From an uncultured SAR86 cluster bacterium (GTDB lineage: Bacteria > Pseudomonadota > Gammaproteobacteria > Magnimaribacterales > AG-339-G14), in assembly GCA_902594855.1 (NCBI GenBank), contig CACJNS010000001.1:40696-104695 (forward strand): a DNA stretch of 64,000 nucleotides, given 5' to 3'. The notes under the pieces were generated by a model. The model was not told the origin of the DNA, made no database searches, and saw only the letters and a list, made by a program, of their open reading frames with translations. Below are positions 10,469 to 21,203 of this stretch, in pieces. Made by a program: the position numbers and the translations under genes. The stretch's first letter is position 1. Each line of letters begins with the position of its first letter.

Positions 10469-10985
10469 CTTTTAACATCCCTTTTTTAAATCTTTTGTAA
10501 TTTTCGACGTAGTGAACAGCTGAAGCAAGCAAAAAATCTTTCATTTCAGGACCTAAAGTTTTTACAACCTTTCCAGGAGAACCTAAGAACATAGAATTAT
10601 CTGGAATTACAGTATTTTCGGTCACTAACGAGTTAGCTCCAATTAGACAATTTTCTCCAATCTTCGCACCGTTTAAGACCACTGCATTTATACCTATCAG
10701 TGAATTATTTCCAATTTGGCAACCATGCAACATGACTTTATGTCCTACAGTAACATTATCACCAATAATAGTTGGGCTGCCCGGATCTGCGTGTATTACG
10801 GATAGATCTTGAACGTTTGAGCCCTGACCTATGACTATGTCTTCAACATCACCCCTGACAACTGCGCCAAACCAAACCGATGCATCTTTTTTTAAGGTTA
10901 CTCTTCCAACTACTGTTGCAGTCTCTGCAACATAAAAATCGTCGCCATCTGTAGTGACTTTATGATCATCTAATTTATAAATCAT
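10458..10985 (-). CDS. Gamma-carbonic anhydrase-like left-handed beta-helix protein (YrdA family)
   Basis: 175 aa hexapeptide repeats; VWFGAVVRGDVEDIVIGQGSNVQDLSVIHADPGSPTIIGDNVTVGHKVMLHGC. Confidence 0.93.
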   Translation of the reverse strand: MIYKLDDHKVTTDGDDFYVAETATVVGRVTLKKDASVWFGAVVRGDVEDIVIGQGSNVQDLSVIHADPGSPTIIGDNVTVGHKVMLHGCQIGNNSLIGINAVVLNGAKIGENCLIGANSLVTENTVIPDNSMFLGSPGKVVKTLGPEMKDFLLASAVHYVENYKRFKKGMLKDEN

Positions 10986-11587
10986 TATTTCCTTGTTAAA
11001 TCTATTTCAATATCAAGAAGCTTTAAAAACTCAACAGTCATATAAGCTGTGAGTCCCCATACCATTTTATTTTCAAATTCAAAAAAAGGAAAAAAAACTT
11101 TTTTATTATCCCAGTTTTCAGATTTTTGTTCTTTCTGCATATTATTTTTAATAAAATTTAAGGGCACACTGAAAACTTCCGCAATTTCCTTCCCATCAGC
11201 TATTAATGTGTTACTTTTGAGTATCCCAATATAAGGAGTTACGCTTAATCCAAACCTTGATTGCACAGAACTAATTTCTCCTAAAACTTCCACGTCTTTT
11301 AATTCCAGATTTACCTCTTCTTGCGCCTCTCTCAAAGCTGTTTCTCTCAACGTTTCATCTTTTTCTTCTCTTTTCCCTCCGGGAAAAGCAACCTCACCAG
11401 CATGAGTAGGAAGATTATTAGATCTCAAACAGTAAATTACATTAAGATCTTCGCTTGTCTCATGAAGGAGAATTAATACTGCTGCTTGTGGTAATCCTGC
11501 TATGGGGCCTGAGGGCTTATATGAGCTTAAGTTTTCCTTAATTTTAGGTATCATACATATTGAGTATCTCATAAAAAATACCTTCAA
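10985..11587 (-). CDS. NUDIX hydrolase, CoA pyrophosphatase-like (NudL type)
   Basis: Nudix box GEVAFPGGKREEKDETLRETALREAQEEVNL. The true start may be an internal Met (11572 or 11554). Confidence 0.88.
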   Translation of the reverse strand: MKVFFMRYSICMIPKIKENLSSYKPSGPIAGLPQAAVLILLHETSEDLNVIYCLRSNNLPTHAGEVAFPGGKREEKDETLRETALREAQEEVNLELKDVEVLGEISSVQSRFGLSVTPYIGILKSNTLIADGKEIAEVFSVPLNFIKNNMQKEQKSENWDNKKVFFPFFEFENKMVWGLTAYMTVEFLKLLDIEIDLTRK

Positions 11588-11604
11588 AACTAAATAAACT
11601 TAAA

Positions 11605-12138
11605 TTGAAATATTGTAGTGTCTGCGGTGGAACCGTCGTTTTAAAAATCCCAGAAGATGATAATAGGGAGAGATTTTGTTGCGATTCCTGTGGAGCTATC
11701 CATTATGAAAATCCAAAAGTGGTTGTTGGCACTCTTCCTTTTTTCGAAAATAAAGTTCTATTATGCAAAAGAGCAATTCAACCCAGATTGGGCTTGTGGA
11801 CTCTACCGGCAGGTTTTTACGAAAATGGTGAAACTCTGATTCAAGGCGCTTTAAGAGAGACAAAAGAAGAAACTAATGCTGACGTTGAAGCTGGAGAACT
11901 GTATGGTATTTTTAATATTCCTCAGATCAATCAAGTTTATATGATATACCTCGCTAAGGTAGGTCCTAATGATTTCAGTGTAACTTCAGAAAGCTCTGAG
12001 ATTGGATTATTTGATGAAGAAGAAATTCCATGGGACATTCTTGCATTTCCTTGGGTAAATTCATCTTTAAAAAATTTTTTTGCTGACCTAAAGAGCGGTA
12101 ATTTTATCTTGAGAACAGAAGATATTATTAGACGTTAA
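11605..12138 (+). CDS. NUDIX hydrolase with N-terminal zinc ribbon
   Basis: CSVCGG...CCDSCGAIHYENPKVVVG; Nudix box GFYENGETLIQGALRETKEETNA. TTG start. Confidence 0.88.
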   Translation: MKYCSVCGGTVVLKIPEDDNRERFCCDSCGAIHYENPKVVVGTLPFFENKVLLCKRAIQPRLGLWTLPAGFYENGETLIQGALRETKEETNADVEAGELYGIFNIPQINQVYMIYLAKVGPNDFSVTSESSEIGLFDEEEIPWDILAFPWVNSSLKNFFADLKSGNFILRTEDIIRR

Positions 12139-15100
12139 TTAATTGCCTTTCTAGCATTTAAAAAAATCATTTTCCAAGGACTGAATTCATCTTCAGCATC
12201 TGTCCACGAGATCTGTCTATTTAGAAATGCTCTTTCAGGATGAGGCATCATTGCAGTGATCCTTCCATCTTTTGAAGTACAGCCAGCTATTGCATCCTTT
12301 GAACCATTTGGATTGAGCGGATAATTTTGAGTAGGACTACTTTCATCATCGCAATATTTTATAACTGCAAGTTTCTCTTCAGAAAATTTATCGAATGATT
12401 TATTGGATTCAAACTGTGCTCTCCCCTCTCCATGAGCAACCGGTACAATCAGTCTTGAGCCAGCCATACCATCAAAAAAAACAGATGATGATTTTTGAAT
12501 ATTTACCTGAGTTAATCTTGCTTCAAATTGATCAGAATAATTTTTTATAAAATTTGGCCAGTTTTCAGCTCCAGGAATTATTTTTTTTAGACTTGATAGT
12601 ATTTGGCAACCATTACAGACTCCCAAAACTATCTTATTTTTATCAAAAAAGAATTCAGAAAATTCATCGTATAAAAAAGAATTAAATAGAATTGAGTTTG
12701 CCCAACCCTTTCCTGCTCCGAGGACATCTCCGTAGGAAAATCCTCCTGGAAAAACTATCCCTGAAAAATCTTTCAAGTTTTTTTCTTTCGTTATTAAATC
12801 TGACATGTGAACGTCGTAGGGATCAAAATAAGCTTGATGAAATGCTGCAGCCATCTCAGTTTGCCCATTTATGCCTTGCTCTCTTAAAATTGCAATCTTC
12901 GGTCTGGATGAATATGAATCTGAGGGTTGTCGAAATTTGATATCTTGACTTAGTTTCCTTTTTTTTGGGTTTAAAACTGATCGAAGTTCTTCTTCCGCAA
13001 CTTTAGGATTATCTCTTTCTTTTTGTATTTTATGAGATACCTTCCACCAATTTTTCATCATTTCTTTATAAGAGAAATTTATTTTCTCCTTTTTAGTTGA
13101 AATGATTAATTGATTTTCCTTAGTAGGATTTCCTAATTCAATAACATTTGCACCATAATAAGAATCTTTTAGAGTTTGTTTTATTTCTTTAGCGGTATCT
13201 TTTTCAACTTGTATTACAAGGCCTAGTTCTTCATTAAATAAAAAACTAGCAACCTTCTTTTCATCCAAGAATCCAATATCTATTTCTGCTCCCATTTCGC
13301 TACACAAAACCATTTCTGACAGACAGGCTGCTAAACCGCCATCGGATCTGTCGTGTAAGGCTAAAATTTGACCTTTCTGAACTAGAGAAGTTATGTAATT
13401 GAAAAATAGAGGTAAAGTTTTAATCTGCTCAACATCTGGAGTTCTTCCTAGATCCTTTTGCAATACTTCTTCAATAATTGATCCTCCTAATCGAGACTTC
13501 TCATTACTTAAATCCAAAAGAAGTAACTCAGTATCATTTATATTTTTAATTTCTGGAGTAATAGCTTTTGTAACATCTTTTATTTTGCAGAAAGAAGAAG
13601 CTACTAGGCTAAGGGGTGATACCACGATATCTTTTTCATTATTCCATCTTGTCTCCATAGACATTGAATCCTTTCCCACAGGAACTGTGATTTTCCAAAT
13701 TTGGCAAATATCCTCAGATAAAGATTTAACTGAATTAAATAAATCACTATTGGATTCATTTTTGTTTGGGTTAGCCATCCAGTTTGCTGAGATTTTCACA
13801 TCAGATAATTTGTTAACTCCGCTTGATAAGATATTTAAAATTGATTCTGATAAAGCCATTCTTACTGAAGCTTCTGCATTTTTTACAGCGATTGGAGATT
13901 TCTCTCCCATTGCCATAGCCTCTCCGCCCAAGCCTTCAAAAGAAGAGAGTGTTACAGCGTTATCTGCGACTGGCATTTGATATTTTCCAACAAATTGATC
14001 CCTGTAAGTAAGTCCACCTACGTTCCTGTCAGCAATGGAAATTAAAAAATTTTTAGAACCTACTGTTGGATGACTCAGAATACTTAACCACGTTTTTTTG
14101 ATATGAATGTCTGGGAGATTATCTTGCATCTGATTGCCAGGGACTGTAGAAAATTCCCTTTTTAAATTTTCATTTGCTCCAAATAAGAGTTTCATCGGCA
14201 AATCAATTGGTTGAATATCTTCATCAGGTGAGTTAAGAGTTAATTTTTTTTCCTCAGTCAGTTCACCAACTACTGCAAAAGGACATTTTTCTCTGAAACA
14301 TATATCTTTAAAGGCATGGAGATTACTTTCCTCGATGAGAATTACATATCTTTCTTGCGATTCATTACACCAAATCTCTAATGGAGATAGAGATTTATCA
14401 GCTACTGGAATCTGAGATAAGTCAATTTTCGCTCCATAACCGGCATCGTTTGCAATTTCTGGTATTGCATTTGATAGACCACCTGCTCCAACATCGTGAA
14501 TGAAAGATATAGGATTTTTCTCAGCCATTGCCCAGCAGGTGTCGATAACTTCTTGGCATCGTCTTTGTATTTCAGGATTGCCTCTCTGTACAGATGCAAA
14601 ATCAAGCTCATCATCAGATTGTCCAGATGCAAGAGAAGATGCGGACCCACCTCCTAAGCCAATTAAATAACTTGGGCCTCCAAGGACGATGACTTTTGAG
14701 TTAACCGAAACATTCTTTTTAAATGAATGCATAGGCCTTATGTTGCCTAGACCGCCAGCAATCATAATAGGCTTATGAAATCCATAGTGAGTATTCTTTG
14801 TTTTTCTTTCGAATGACCTAAAGTATCCAACAATATTGGGTCTTCCAAACTCATTGTTATAAGAAGCAGCACCAATTGGGGCTTCTATCATTATCTGTTT
14901 TGGAGAAGCGATCCTTTTTGGAGACTTGCCTTCAAATTCCCAAGGCTCAACTTCATCAAGCCTGAGGTAAGAGACAGAATACCCAGTTAAACCGGCCTTA
15001 GGTTTAGCACCTCTGCCTGTTGCCCCTTCATCTCTAATTTCTCCACCAGATCCAGTTGCTGCTCCTGGAAAAGGAGATATACCTGTAGGATGATTATGTG

Positions 15101-15974
15101 TTTCTACTTTTATGCAAAAATTTACTTGCTCATCAATAAATGAGTATTTTTTAGATTTCTGGTCTGCAAAAAACCTTTTTTTACCTATTCCCTCTATAAC
15201 TGCGGCATTATCTTTATATGCAGAAATTACTCCATCTGAATAATTAGTAAAAGTATCCTTAATAAAGCTAAACAAGGAAGCATATCCAGATTCACCATCA
15301 ATTGCCCACTTTGAATTAAAAATTTTATGTCTGCAGTGTTCCGAGTTAATTTGCGAAAACATCATTAACTCACAATCAGTTGGTCTTCTTCCAAGATCCT
15401 CATAGTTTTGTTTTAAATATTCAATCTCAAAATCGTTTAGTGCTAGACCAAGTTTGGCGTTAATTTCATTTATGTTTTGATTGAGATCTATTTCTTTAAG
15501 AAGCTTTTTTTTATTTTTATAAAATAAATTATTTAAATTTTCTTTATTGATTTGTTCTTCTGTTAATGGGTCAAATAGTTCTGAATCGTTAAGTTCGTTA
15601 ACGCCTTCAGTTTTATAAAGCCTTAATTTTTCAATATTGAATAAATCTTCAACTCCGCAACTAATAAAAATATCTTTTGATTTGGATGCCCATGGAGATT
15701 CTGTACCTCTTCTGGGGCATATAATTATTGAATTCTGATCGATGTCCTTAACTTCCCTTGCATCCAATAATTTTAAAATTTTTGACTTGTTGGATTGATA
15801 GGATTTTTGTGTGATTTCTAGGACAAAAAGATCAGTAATAGATTTTATCTTGAGAGAATAATTAGTTCTCTGAAACTTTATTATTTTCTTTGTTTTAAAA
15901 GAAGAAAAAGTGCTTTTTCCTAATAATAATACTTGATGCTTAGAATTTTCTTTTGAAGGCATTAAAGTTTGCAA
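12135..15974 (-). CDS. purL: Phosphoribosylformylglycinamidine synthase
   Basis: 1279 aa. FSQINSEHCRHKIFN, KVETHNHPTGISPFPGAATGSGGEIRDEGATGRG, C-terminal amidotransferase LGVCNGCQILS. Start may be the Met at 15962. Confidence 0.98.
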   Translation of the reverse strand: MQTLMPSKENSKHQVLLLGKSTFSSFKTKKIIKFQRTNYSLKIKSITDLFVLEITQKSYQSNKSKILKLLDAREVKDIDQNSIIICPRRGTESPWASKSKDIFISCGVEDLFNIEKLRLYKTEGVNELNDSELFDPLTEEQINKENLNNLFYKNKKKLLKEIDLNQNINEINAKLGLALNDFEIEYLKQNYEDLGRRPTDCELMMFSQINSEHCRHKIFNSKWAIDGESGYASLFSFIKDTFTNYSDGVISAYKDNAAVIEGIGKKRFFADQKSKKYSFIDEQVNFCIKVETHNHPTGISPFPGAATGSGGEIRDEGATGRGAKPKAGLTGYSVSYLRLDEVEPWEFEGKSPKRIASPKQIMIEAPIGAASYNNEFGRPNIVGYFRSFERKTKNTHYGFHKPIMIAGGLGNIRPMHSFKKNVSVNSKVIVLGGPSYLIGLGGGSASSLASGQSDDELDFASVQRGNPEIQRRCQEVIDTCWAMAEKNPISFIHDVGAGGLSNAIPEIANDAGYGAKIDLSQIPVADKSLSPLEIWCNESQERYVILIEESNLHAFKDICFREKCPFAVVGELTEEKKLTLNSPDEDIQPIDLPMKLLFGANENLKREFSTVPGNQMQDNLPDIHIKKTWLSILSHPTVGSKNFLISIADRNVGGLTYRDQFVGKYQMPVADNAVTLSSFEGLGGEAMAMGEKSPIAVKNAEASVRMALSESILNILSSGVNKLSDVKISANWMANPNKNESNSDLFNSVKSLSEDICQIWKITVPVGKDSMSMETRWNNEKDIVVSPLSLVASSFCKIKDVTKAITPEIKNINDTELLLLDLSNEKSRLGGSIIEEVLQKDLGRTPDVEQIKTLPLFFNYITSLVQKGQILALHDRSDGGLAACLSEMVLCSEMGAEIDIGFLDEKKVASFLFNEELGLVIQVEKDTAKEIKQTLKDSYYGANVIELGNPTKENQLIISTKKEKINFSYKEMMKNWWKVSHKIQKERDNPKVAEEELRSVLNPKKRKLSQDIKFRQPSDSYSSRPKIAILREQGINGQTEMAAAFHQAYFDPYDVHMSDLITKEKNLKDFSGIVFPGGFSYGDVLGAGKGWANSILFNSFLYDEFSEFFFDKNKIVLGVCNGCQILSSLKKIIPGAENWPNFIKNYSDQFEARLTQVNIQKSSSVFFDGMAGSRLIVPVAHGEGRAQFESNKSFDKFSEEKLAVIKYCDDESSPTQNYPLNPNGSKDAIAGCTSKDGRITAMMPHPERAFLNRQISWTDAEDEFSPWKMIFLNARKAIN

Positions 15975-16005
15975 ACCTCATTATAACTTTTTTTAAAAGC
16001 AATAA

Positions 16006-18003
16006 TTAAGCGGCAATTAATTTTTCTTTCAATACGGATATCTGGTCTCTAATATTTGCAGCTTCTTCAAACTCCAGCTTGTTTGCGTGTTCTAACATTA
16101 AAGATTCTAGTTCATCAATTCTTCTAGCCAGCTCCTTGGGAGAGGAATAGTCTTCCTCAATTAATTCTTGCGCTTCTTCAATAAATTTTTTACCCGGAAT
16201 ATTTCTTGCTCCCTCCATAATATCACTGACACTTTTAAGGATACTTTCCGGCCTGATATTATTTTCTTTATTATATTTTTCTTGGAGGTTTCGTCTGTGT
16301 TCTGTTTCTTTTATTGTCCTCTCTATTGAGCCGGTCATTTGATCTGCATATAAAATTGCATGCCCGCTTTTATGTCTAGCTGCTCTTCCTATAGTCTGAA
16401 TTAACGAAGTTTCAGATCTTAAAAAGCCTTCTTTATCAGCATCCAAAACAGCTACTAAAGATACCTCTGGAAGATCAAGACCCTCTCTCAACAAATTTAT
16501 ACCAACCAGAACATCAAACTTTCCAAGTCTGAGATCTCGCAATATCTCAACCCTTTCGACGGTATCAATATCAGAATGCAAATATCGAACATCTATGTCT
16601 TGTTCATACAAGTAACTGCTTAAATCCTCTGCCATTCTCTTAGTTAAAACAGTCACTAAAACTCTTTCCTTCTTCTTAATTCTCTGATGAATTTGGTCAA
16701 GAAGATCATCTACTTGATTTTCCGCAGGTTTGATTTCTATCGTAGGATCAAGCAATCCTGTTGGCCTTACAATCAGATCAACTGTTTGTCCTGAATTATC
16801 ATTTTCATAATTTCCAGGAGTAGCTGAAACAAATATTCTTTGACCGGATAAACTCTCCCACTCATCGAATCTTAACGGACGGTTATCTAAAGCACTTGGA
16901 AGTCTGAAACCATACTCAACTAATGTTTCTTTTCTTGATCTATCTCCTCTATACATTCCGGTTAGTTGAGGCAAAGTAACGTGAGATTCATCAATAAATA
17001 CTAGCGCATCCTCTGGCAAATATTCGTAAAGCGTAGGAGGAGCCTCACCTTCCTCTCTTCCAGAAAGGTATCTGGAGTAATTTTCAATTCCGCTGCAAAA
17101 ACCTAATTCCCTCATCATCTCCAAGTCATATTTTGTTCTTTGCTCAATTCTTTGGGCTTCTACAAGTTTATTATTAGCTTCAAGATAGCTGACCCTTTCT
17201 TTCATTTCACTTTTTATCTTATTAATAGCATTCGCAATAACTTCTTTTGATGTTACGTAATGAGTCTTTGGGAAAATTGTTACTCTAGGCACTTCCCTAA
17301 AGATTTCTCCCGTAAGAGGATCAAAAAACTTTATGGCTTCGATTTCACTATCAAAAAGTTCAATTCTCACGGCTTCCTTATCTGAGTCTGCTGGAAAAAT
17401 ATCAATCACGTCGCCTCTGACTCTAAAAGTAGCTCTTTTGAAATCTACTTCATTTCTGGAATATTGAAGCTCAGCAAGTCTTCTAAGAATAATTCTTTGG
17501 TCTATTTCGTCCCCTACATCTAAATGAAGGACCATTTGCAAATATGATTTTGGGTCACCCAATCCATAGATAGCTGAGACTGTGGCGACAATTACAACAT
17601 CCCGTCTCTCCATAACAGCTTTTGTTGCTGAAAGTCGCATTTGTTCAATGTGTTCATTTATAGAAGCATCTTTTTCTATAAAGGTGTCTGACACTGGGAC
17701 GTAAGCTTCAGGCTGATAATAATCGTAGTAAGAGACAAAATATTCAACTGCATTGTTTGGAAAAAATTCTTTAAACTCGCCATAAAGCTGTGCAGCTAAA
17801 GTTTTATTATGAGCCATGACGATGGCGGGTCTTTGAAGATTTTGAATAACGTTCGCCATAGCGAATGTTTTTCCTGAGCCAGTTACTCCCTTTAATGTTT
17901 GATTTAATAGACCCGAATTAATTCCTTCCACCACTTTTTGAATAGCAACTGGTTGATCTCCAGAGGGCTTAAATGCTGAAACTATTTCAAATGGTTTACT
18001 CAT
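16006..18003 (-). CDS. uvrB: Excinuclease ABC subunit B
   Basis: 665 aa. [72 protein letters not shown]-terminal UVR motif. Confidence 0.98.
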   Translation of the reverse strand: MSKPFEIVSAFKPSGDQPVAIQKVVEGINSGLLNQTLKGVTGSGKTFAMANVIQNLQRPAIVMAHNKTLAAQLYGEFKEFFPNNAVEYFVSYYDYYQPEAYVPVSDTFIEKDASINEHIEQMRLSATKAVMERRDVVIVATVSAIYGLGDPKSYLQMVLHLDVGDEIDQRIILRRLAELQYSRNEVDFKRATFRVRGDVIDIFPADSDKEAVRIELFDSEIEAIKFFDPLTGEIFREVPRVTIFPKTHYVTSKEVIANAINKIKSEMKERVSYLEANNKLVEAQRIEQRTKYDLEMMRELGFCSGIENYSRYLSGREEGEAPPTLYEYLPEDALVFIDESHVTLPQLTGMYRGDRSRKETLVEYGFRLPSALDNRPLRFDEWESLSGQRIFVSATPGNYENDNSGQTVDLIVRPTGLLDPTIEIKPAENQVDDLLDQIHQRIKKKERVLVTVLTKRMAEDLSSYLYEQDIDVRYLHSDIDTVERVEILRDLRLGKFDVLVGINLLREGLDLPEVSLVAVLDADKEGFLRSETSLIQTIGRAARHKSGHAILYADQMTGSIERTIKETEHRRNLQEKYNKENNIRPESILKSVSDIMEGARNIPGKKFIEEAQELIEEDYSSPKELARRIDELESLMLEHANKLEFEEAANIRDQISVLKEKLIAA

Positions 18004-18034
18004 ATTAGATGTTTTTGCTTATAATACCCTCTTT

Positions 18035-18110
<76 letters not shown>

Positions 18111-18117
18111 GAATTTT

Positions 18118-18840
18118 ATGCCATTATACGATCCCAGATCTGACAAACCTTATAAATTAAGTCGTAGCAGAATTGAGAATTTTTCAAAGTGTAAAAGATG
18201 TTTTTACTTAGAAGAAAAATTAGGAGTAAAAAAGCCAGATTCTTTTCCATTCAATTTAAATAATGCAGTTGATCAACTCTTGAAAGATGAATTTGATTCT
18301 TACCGAGGTACAGAAAACAATCATCCATATCTCATTGAATCTTCTATAGATGCTAAACCTTACGATCATCCTGATATTGAAATTTGGAGAACAAGAAATC
18401 AAGGGATTGGCATCGAATTAAAAGAGCTGAATCTATACATTTATGGGCTCGTTGATGACGTTTGGATTAATACTAAAAATGATAAATTGATAATTGCTGA
18501 CTATAAAGCAACTTCAAAAAAAGGGGATGTAACTATAGATGCTCCCTGGCAAATTTCATATAAAAGACAAATTGAAATTTATCAGTGGCTATTCAGGCAA
18601 AACGGCTTCGATGTAGACGATATGTCTTATTTTGTTTACTGCAATGGTATAAAAGATTCAAAGGTTTTTGATAATTGCTTAAATTTTGAAGTTAAAATTT
18701 TGCCATACAAAGCTAATGATTCATGGGTAACTCCTGCTTTGAAGGAAATAAAAAATTGTTTGAATAGCGACGAACTTCCAGAAGAGTCAGATAGATGTGA
18801 CTATTGCGCTTATAACAGAAAAATTAAATTATTTGGTTAA
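18118..18840 (+). CDS. PD-(D/E)XK family nuclease, Cas4/AddB-like with four conserved-position cysteines
   Basis: 240 aa. LSRSRIENFSKCKRCFYLEEKLG at the N-terminus, GLVDDVWIN...LIIADYKAT core, RQIEIYQWLF (QxxxY-like), CDYCAYNRK at the C-terminus. Confidence 0.8.
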   Translation: MPLYDPRSDKPYKLSRSRIENFSKCKRCFYLEEKLGVKKPDSFPFNLNNAVDQLLKDEFDSYRGTENNHPYLIESSIDAKPYDHPDIEIWRTRNQGIGIELKELNLYIYGLVDDVWINTKNDKLIIADYKATSKKGDVTIDAPWQISYKRQIEIYQWLFRQNGFDVDDMSYFVYCNGIKDSKVFDNCLNFEVKILPYKANDSWVTPALKEIKNCLNSDELPEESDRCDYCAYNRKIKLFG

Positions 18841-19781
18841 TGTCAATATTAATATCATTTATCTTTCTTTCTATTGGACTAGCAGGTCTCATTTGGGGTG
18901 CTGACAAATTCATATCAAATTCTTCGATATTGGCCAGAAAAATTGGCATTAGTGATTTAATTATTGGTTTAACTTTAATTGCTCTTGGAACGTCAGCACC
19001 CGAAATATTTGTTAGCATTTCATCTGTGCTTAACGATACTCCTGAGATTGCATTAGGAAATTCAATTGGATCAAATATCAGCAATATAGGTCTTATATTT
19101 GGATTGAGTTGTTTTGCTTTAGCCTCCAAAGCTATACCTCTTGATTTAAGAAATATTTTTCTATTCATTTTATGCACCCTCATTGCAGGTTATTGTCTTT
19201 TCGACTTAAGGCTGAGCATAGGGGATGGAATTTTATGTATTTGTCTAATAATTTTATTTGTATTGAATTTATTAAGATCTGAAGAGGCTGATATTGAGGT
19301 CAGTAATCAAGATTCAGGGTTAATGAAAGTAATTTTCTTTACCCTTTTGAGCCTTTTGGTACTAATAATTGGTTCGGAACTCACTGTGACTGGAGCTGAA
19401 TCGATAGCAATTTATTTTGGATTATCTGAGGTAATCATTGGACTAAGCATCATAGCTGTGGGCACAAGTCTCCCCGAACTTGCGGCAACCGTTGCCGCAA
19501 TAAGACAAGATAAATCTTTGATAGTCATAGGAAATGTTCTTGGATCTAATTTTTTAAATATTGTGGTGGTGTTTCCAATCATTGCATTTGGCAGCAATGA
19601 AGTATTTGATGGTGTAATTTTCACAAGGGATTTCTTGATTATGAGCGTTTTCAGCGCGTTGTTTATTCTTGCTCTTATGGTTGGTAGACAAAAAGATGGT
19701 CTTTCCAGAATTCTTTTTTACGGCTTTGGATTAATTTTTATTTTAGGGTATTTAATTTATTTGCTTAATTTATTCATCTAA
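18840..19781 (+). CDS. Na+/Ca2+ exchanger family (CaCA) protein, YrbG-like
   Basis: 313 aa. Duplicated alpha repeats GLTLIALGTSAPEIFVSI...GNSIGSNISNIG and GLSIIAVGTSLPELAATV...GNVLGSNFLNI. Confidence 0.93.
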   Translation: MSILISFIFLSIGLAGLIWGADKFISNSSILARKIGISDLIIGLTLIALGTSAPEIFVSISSVLNDTPEIALGNSIGSNISNIGLIFGLSCFALASKAIPLDLRNIFLFILCTLIAGYCLFDLRLSIGDGILCICLIILFVLNLLRSEEADIEVSNQDSGLMKVIFFTLLSLLVLIIGSELTVTGAESIAIYFGLSEVIIGLSIIAVGTSLPELAATVAAIRQDKSLIVIGNVLGSNFLNIVVVFPIIAFGSNEVFDGVIFTRDFLIMSVFSALFILALMVGRQKDGLSRILFYGFGLIFILGYLIYLLNLFI

Positions 19782-21170
19782 AGTCACCCTTTTCCAGATA
19801 GTTTTTTCTCCAATATCTTCAAGATTAATTCCCTTAGCTTTTAAATCATCTCTAATCTTGTCTGACTTAATAAAGTCTTTTTGATTTCTTGCAAGATTTC
19901 TTTCAGTTATTAAATCTTCTATTTCTTCCTCCGTTATAAGTACTTCAGATGAAATAAATTTAAAATACTCGTCTGGCTTTGATTGAAATAATCCCATTAC
20001 ACTCCCCGATGAAATAAGAAGATCAGCTATAGATTTAGATTCATTTTTATTATTAAGAAATGACTTATTTAATTTATCTAATATCTTATGCAGAAAAGAG
20101 ATCAATTTAGGAGAGTTGAAATCATCTTTCAAACTTTCAATGACTCCCTCATCGAGAGGAATATTTTTATTATCAGATAAATCTACTTTTCTTAAAGCAT
20201 CATAAAATTTATCGAGTGTTTTTTTACTTTCATCAAGTCCATAAAAAGAAAAATTCAAAGGATTCCTATAGTGAGTAGAAAAAAGAAAAAATCTAATCAC
20301 CTCCGGGTGATATTTTTTCAAGATGTCTTTGATTGTAACGAAATTTCCTAGAGACTTTGACATCTTCTCTTCCTCTATAGTTAAAGGTCCAGTGTGCAAC
20401 CAAAAGTTAGCAAACAATCCATCATGGTTGCATTTAGATTGAGCATTTTCGTTTTCATGATGAGGAAATTTAAGGTCTAAACCTCCTCCATGAATATCAA
20501 AATTTTTTCCCAAATAATCTCTACTCATAGCCGAACACTCAATATGCCAGCCAGGTCTTCCTTTCCCCCAAGGTGAGTTCCAAGAAGCCTCATCAGAGGA
20601 GATTTTCCAAAGCGCAAAGTCAGCTGGATTTTTTTTAGTATCATCTATATCAATTCTTGATCCAGAAACCATATCTTCAAGATTTCTATTCGATAACTCT
20701 CCATAATTTTCAAAAGACTCTACGTCAAAAAAAACATCTCCGTGTTTGGTTGTATAAGCAAAATTCTTAGAGATTAAATCATCTATGAAGGAAATTATGG
20801 AATCCATGTGTTCAGTAACTTTTGGCTCAACGTCTGGTGACAGCATAGACATAGAGGAAAAATCATCATGCATTTCCTGAATATACTTTTCTGAAATAGC
20901 AGAAGGAGAGGTATTTTCAGATTTTGCTTTAGCAATTATTTTGTCATCTACATCAGTAATATTTCTTACATAATGGACATCATAGTTAAGAGCCCTAAAG
21001 GACTTAACTATAAAATCAAAGGATAAAAAAGTTCTAAGATGTCCAATGTGGCAAGAGTCATAAACTGTCATTCCACAAACGTAAAGTGATACTTTTCCTT
21101 CTTTTAATGGATTAAAACTTATCTTTTTAGAACTTTTTGAATCAAATATCTTCATTTCAGAGAAGATCAA
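19770..21170 (-). CDS. cysS: Cysteinyl-tRNA synthetase
   Basis: 466 aa. LYVCGMTVYDSCHIGHLRTFLSFD, WHIECSAMS, FPHHENENAQSK, KMSKSLGNF. Confidence 0.98.
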   Translation of the reverse strand: MIFSEMKIFDSKSSKKISFNPLKEGKVSLYVCGMTVYDSCHIGHLRTFLSFDFIVKSFRALNYDVHYVRNITDVDDKIIAKAKSENTSPSAISEKYIQEMHDDFSSMSMLSPDVEPKVTEHMDSIISFIDDLISKNFAYTTKHGDVFFDVESFENYGELSNRNLEDMVSGSRIDIDDTKKNPADFALWKISSDEASWNSPWGKGRPGWHIECSAMSRDYLGKNFDIHGGGLDLKFPHHENENAQSKCNHDGLFANFWLHTGPLTIEEEKMSKSLGNFVTIKDILKKYHPEVIRFFLFSTHYRNPLNFSFYGLDESKKTLDKFYDALRKVDLSDNKNIPLDEGVIESLKDDFNSPKLISFLHKILDKLNKSFLNNKNESKSIADLLISSGSVMGLFQSKPDEYFKFISSEVLITEEEIEDLITERNLARNQKDFIKSDKIRDDLKAKGINLEDIGEKTIWKRVTLDE

Positions 21171-21203
21171 TTATAGATTAGAATGACATCTAAAGAGGAA
21201 ATT

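Noticed and set aside
13399-13980. 193-aa antisense ORF inside purL
   Set aside because: Lies fully opposite a strongly conserved purL; composition looks like a shadow frame and no motif was recognised.
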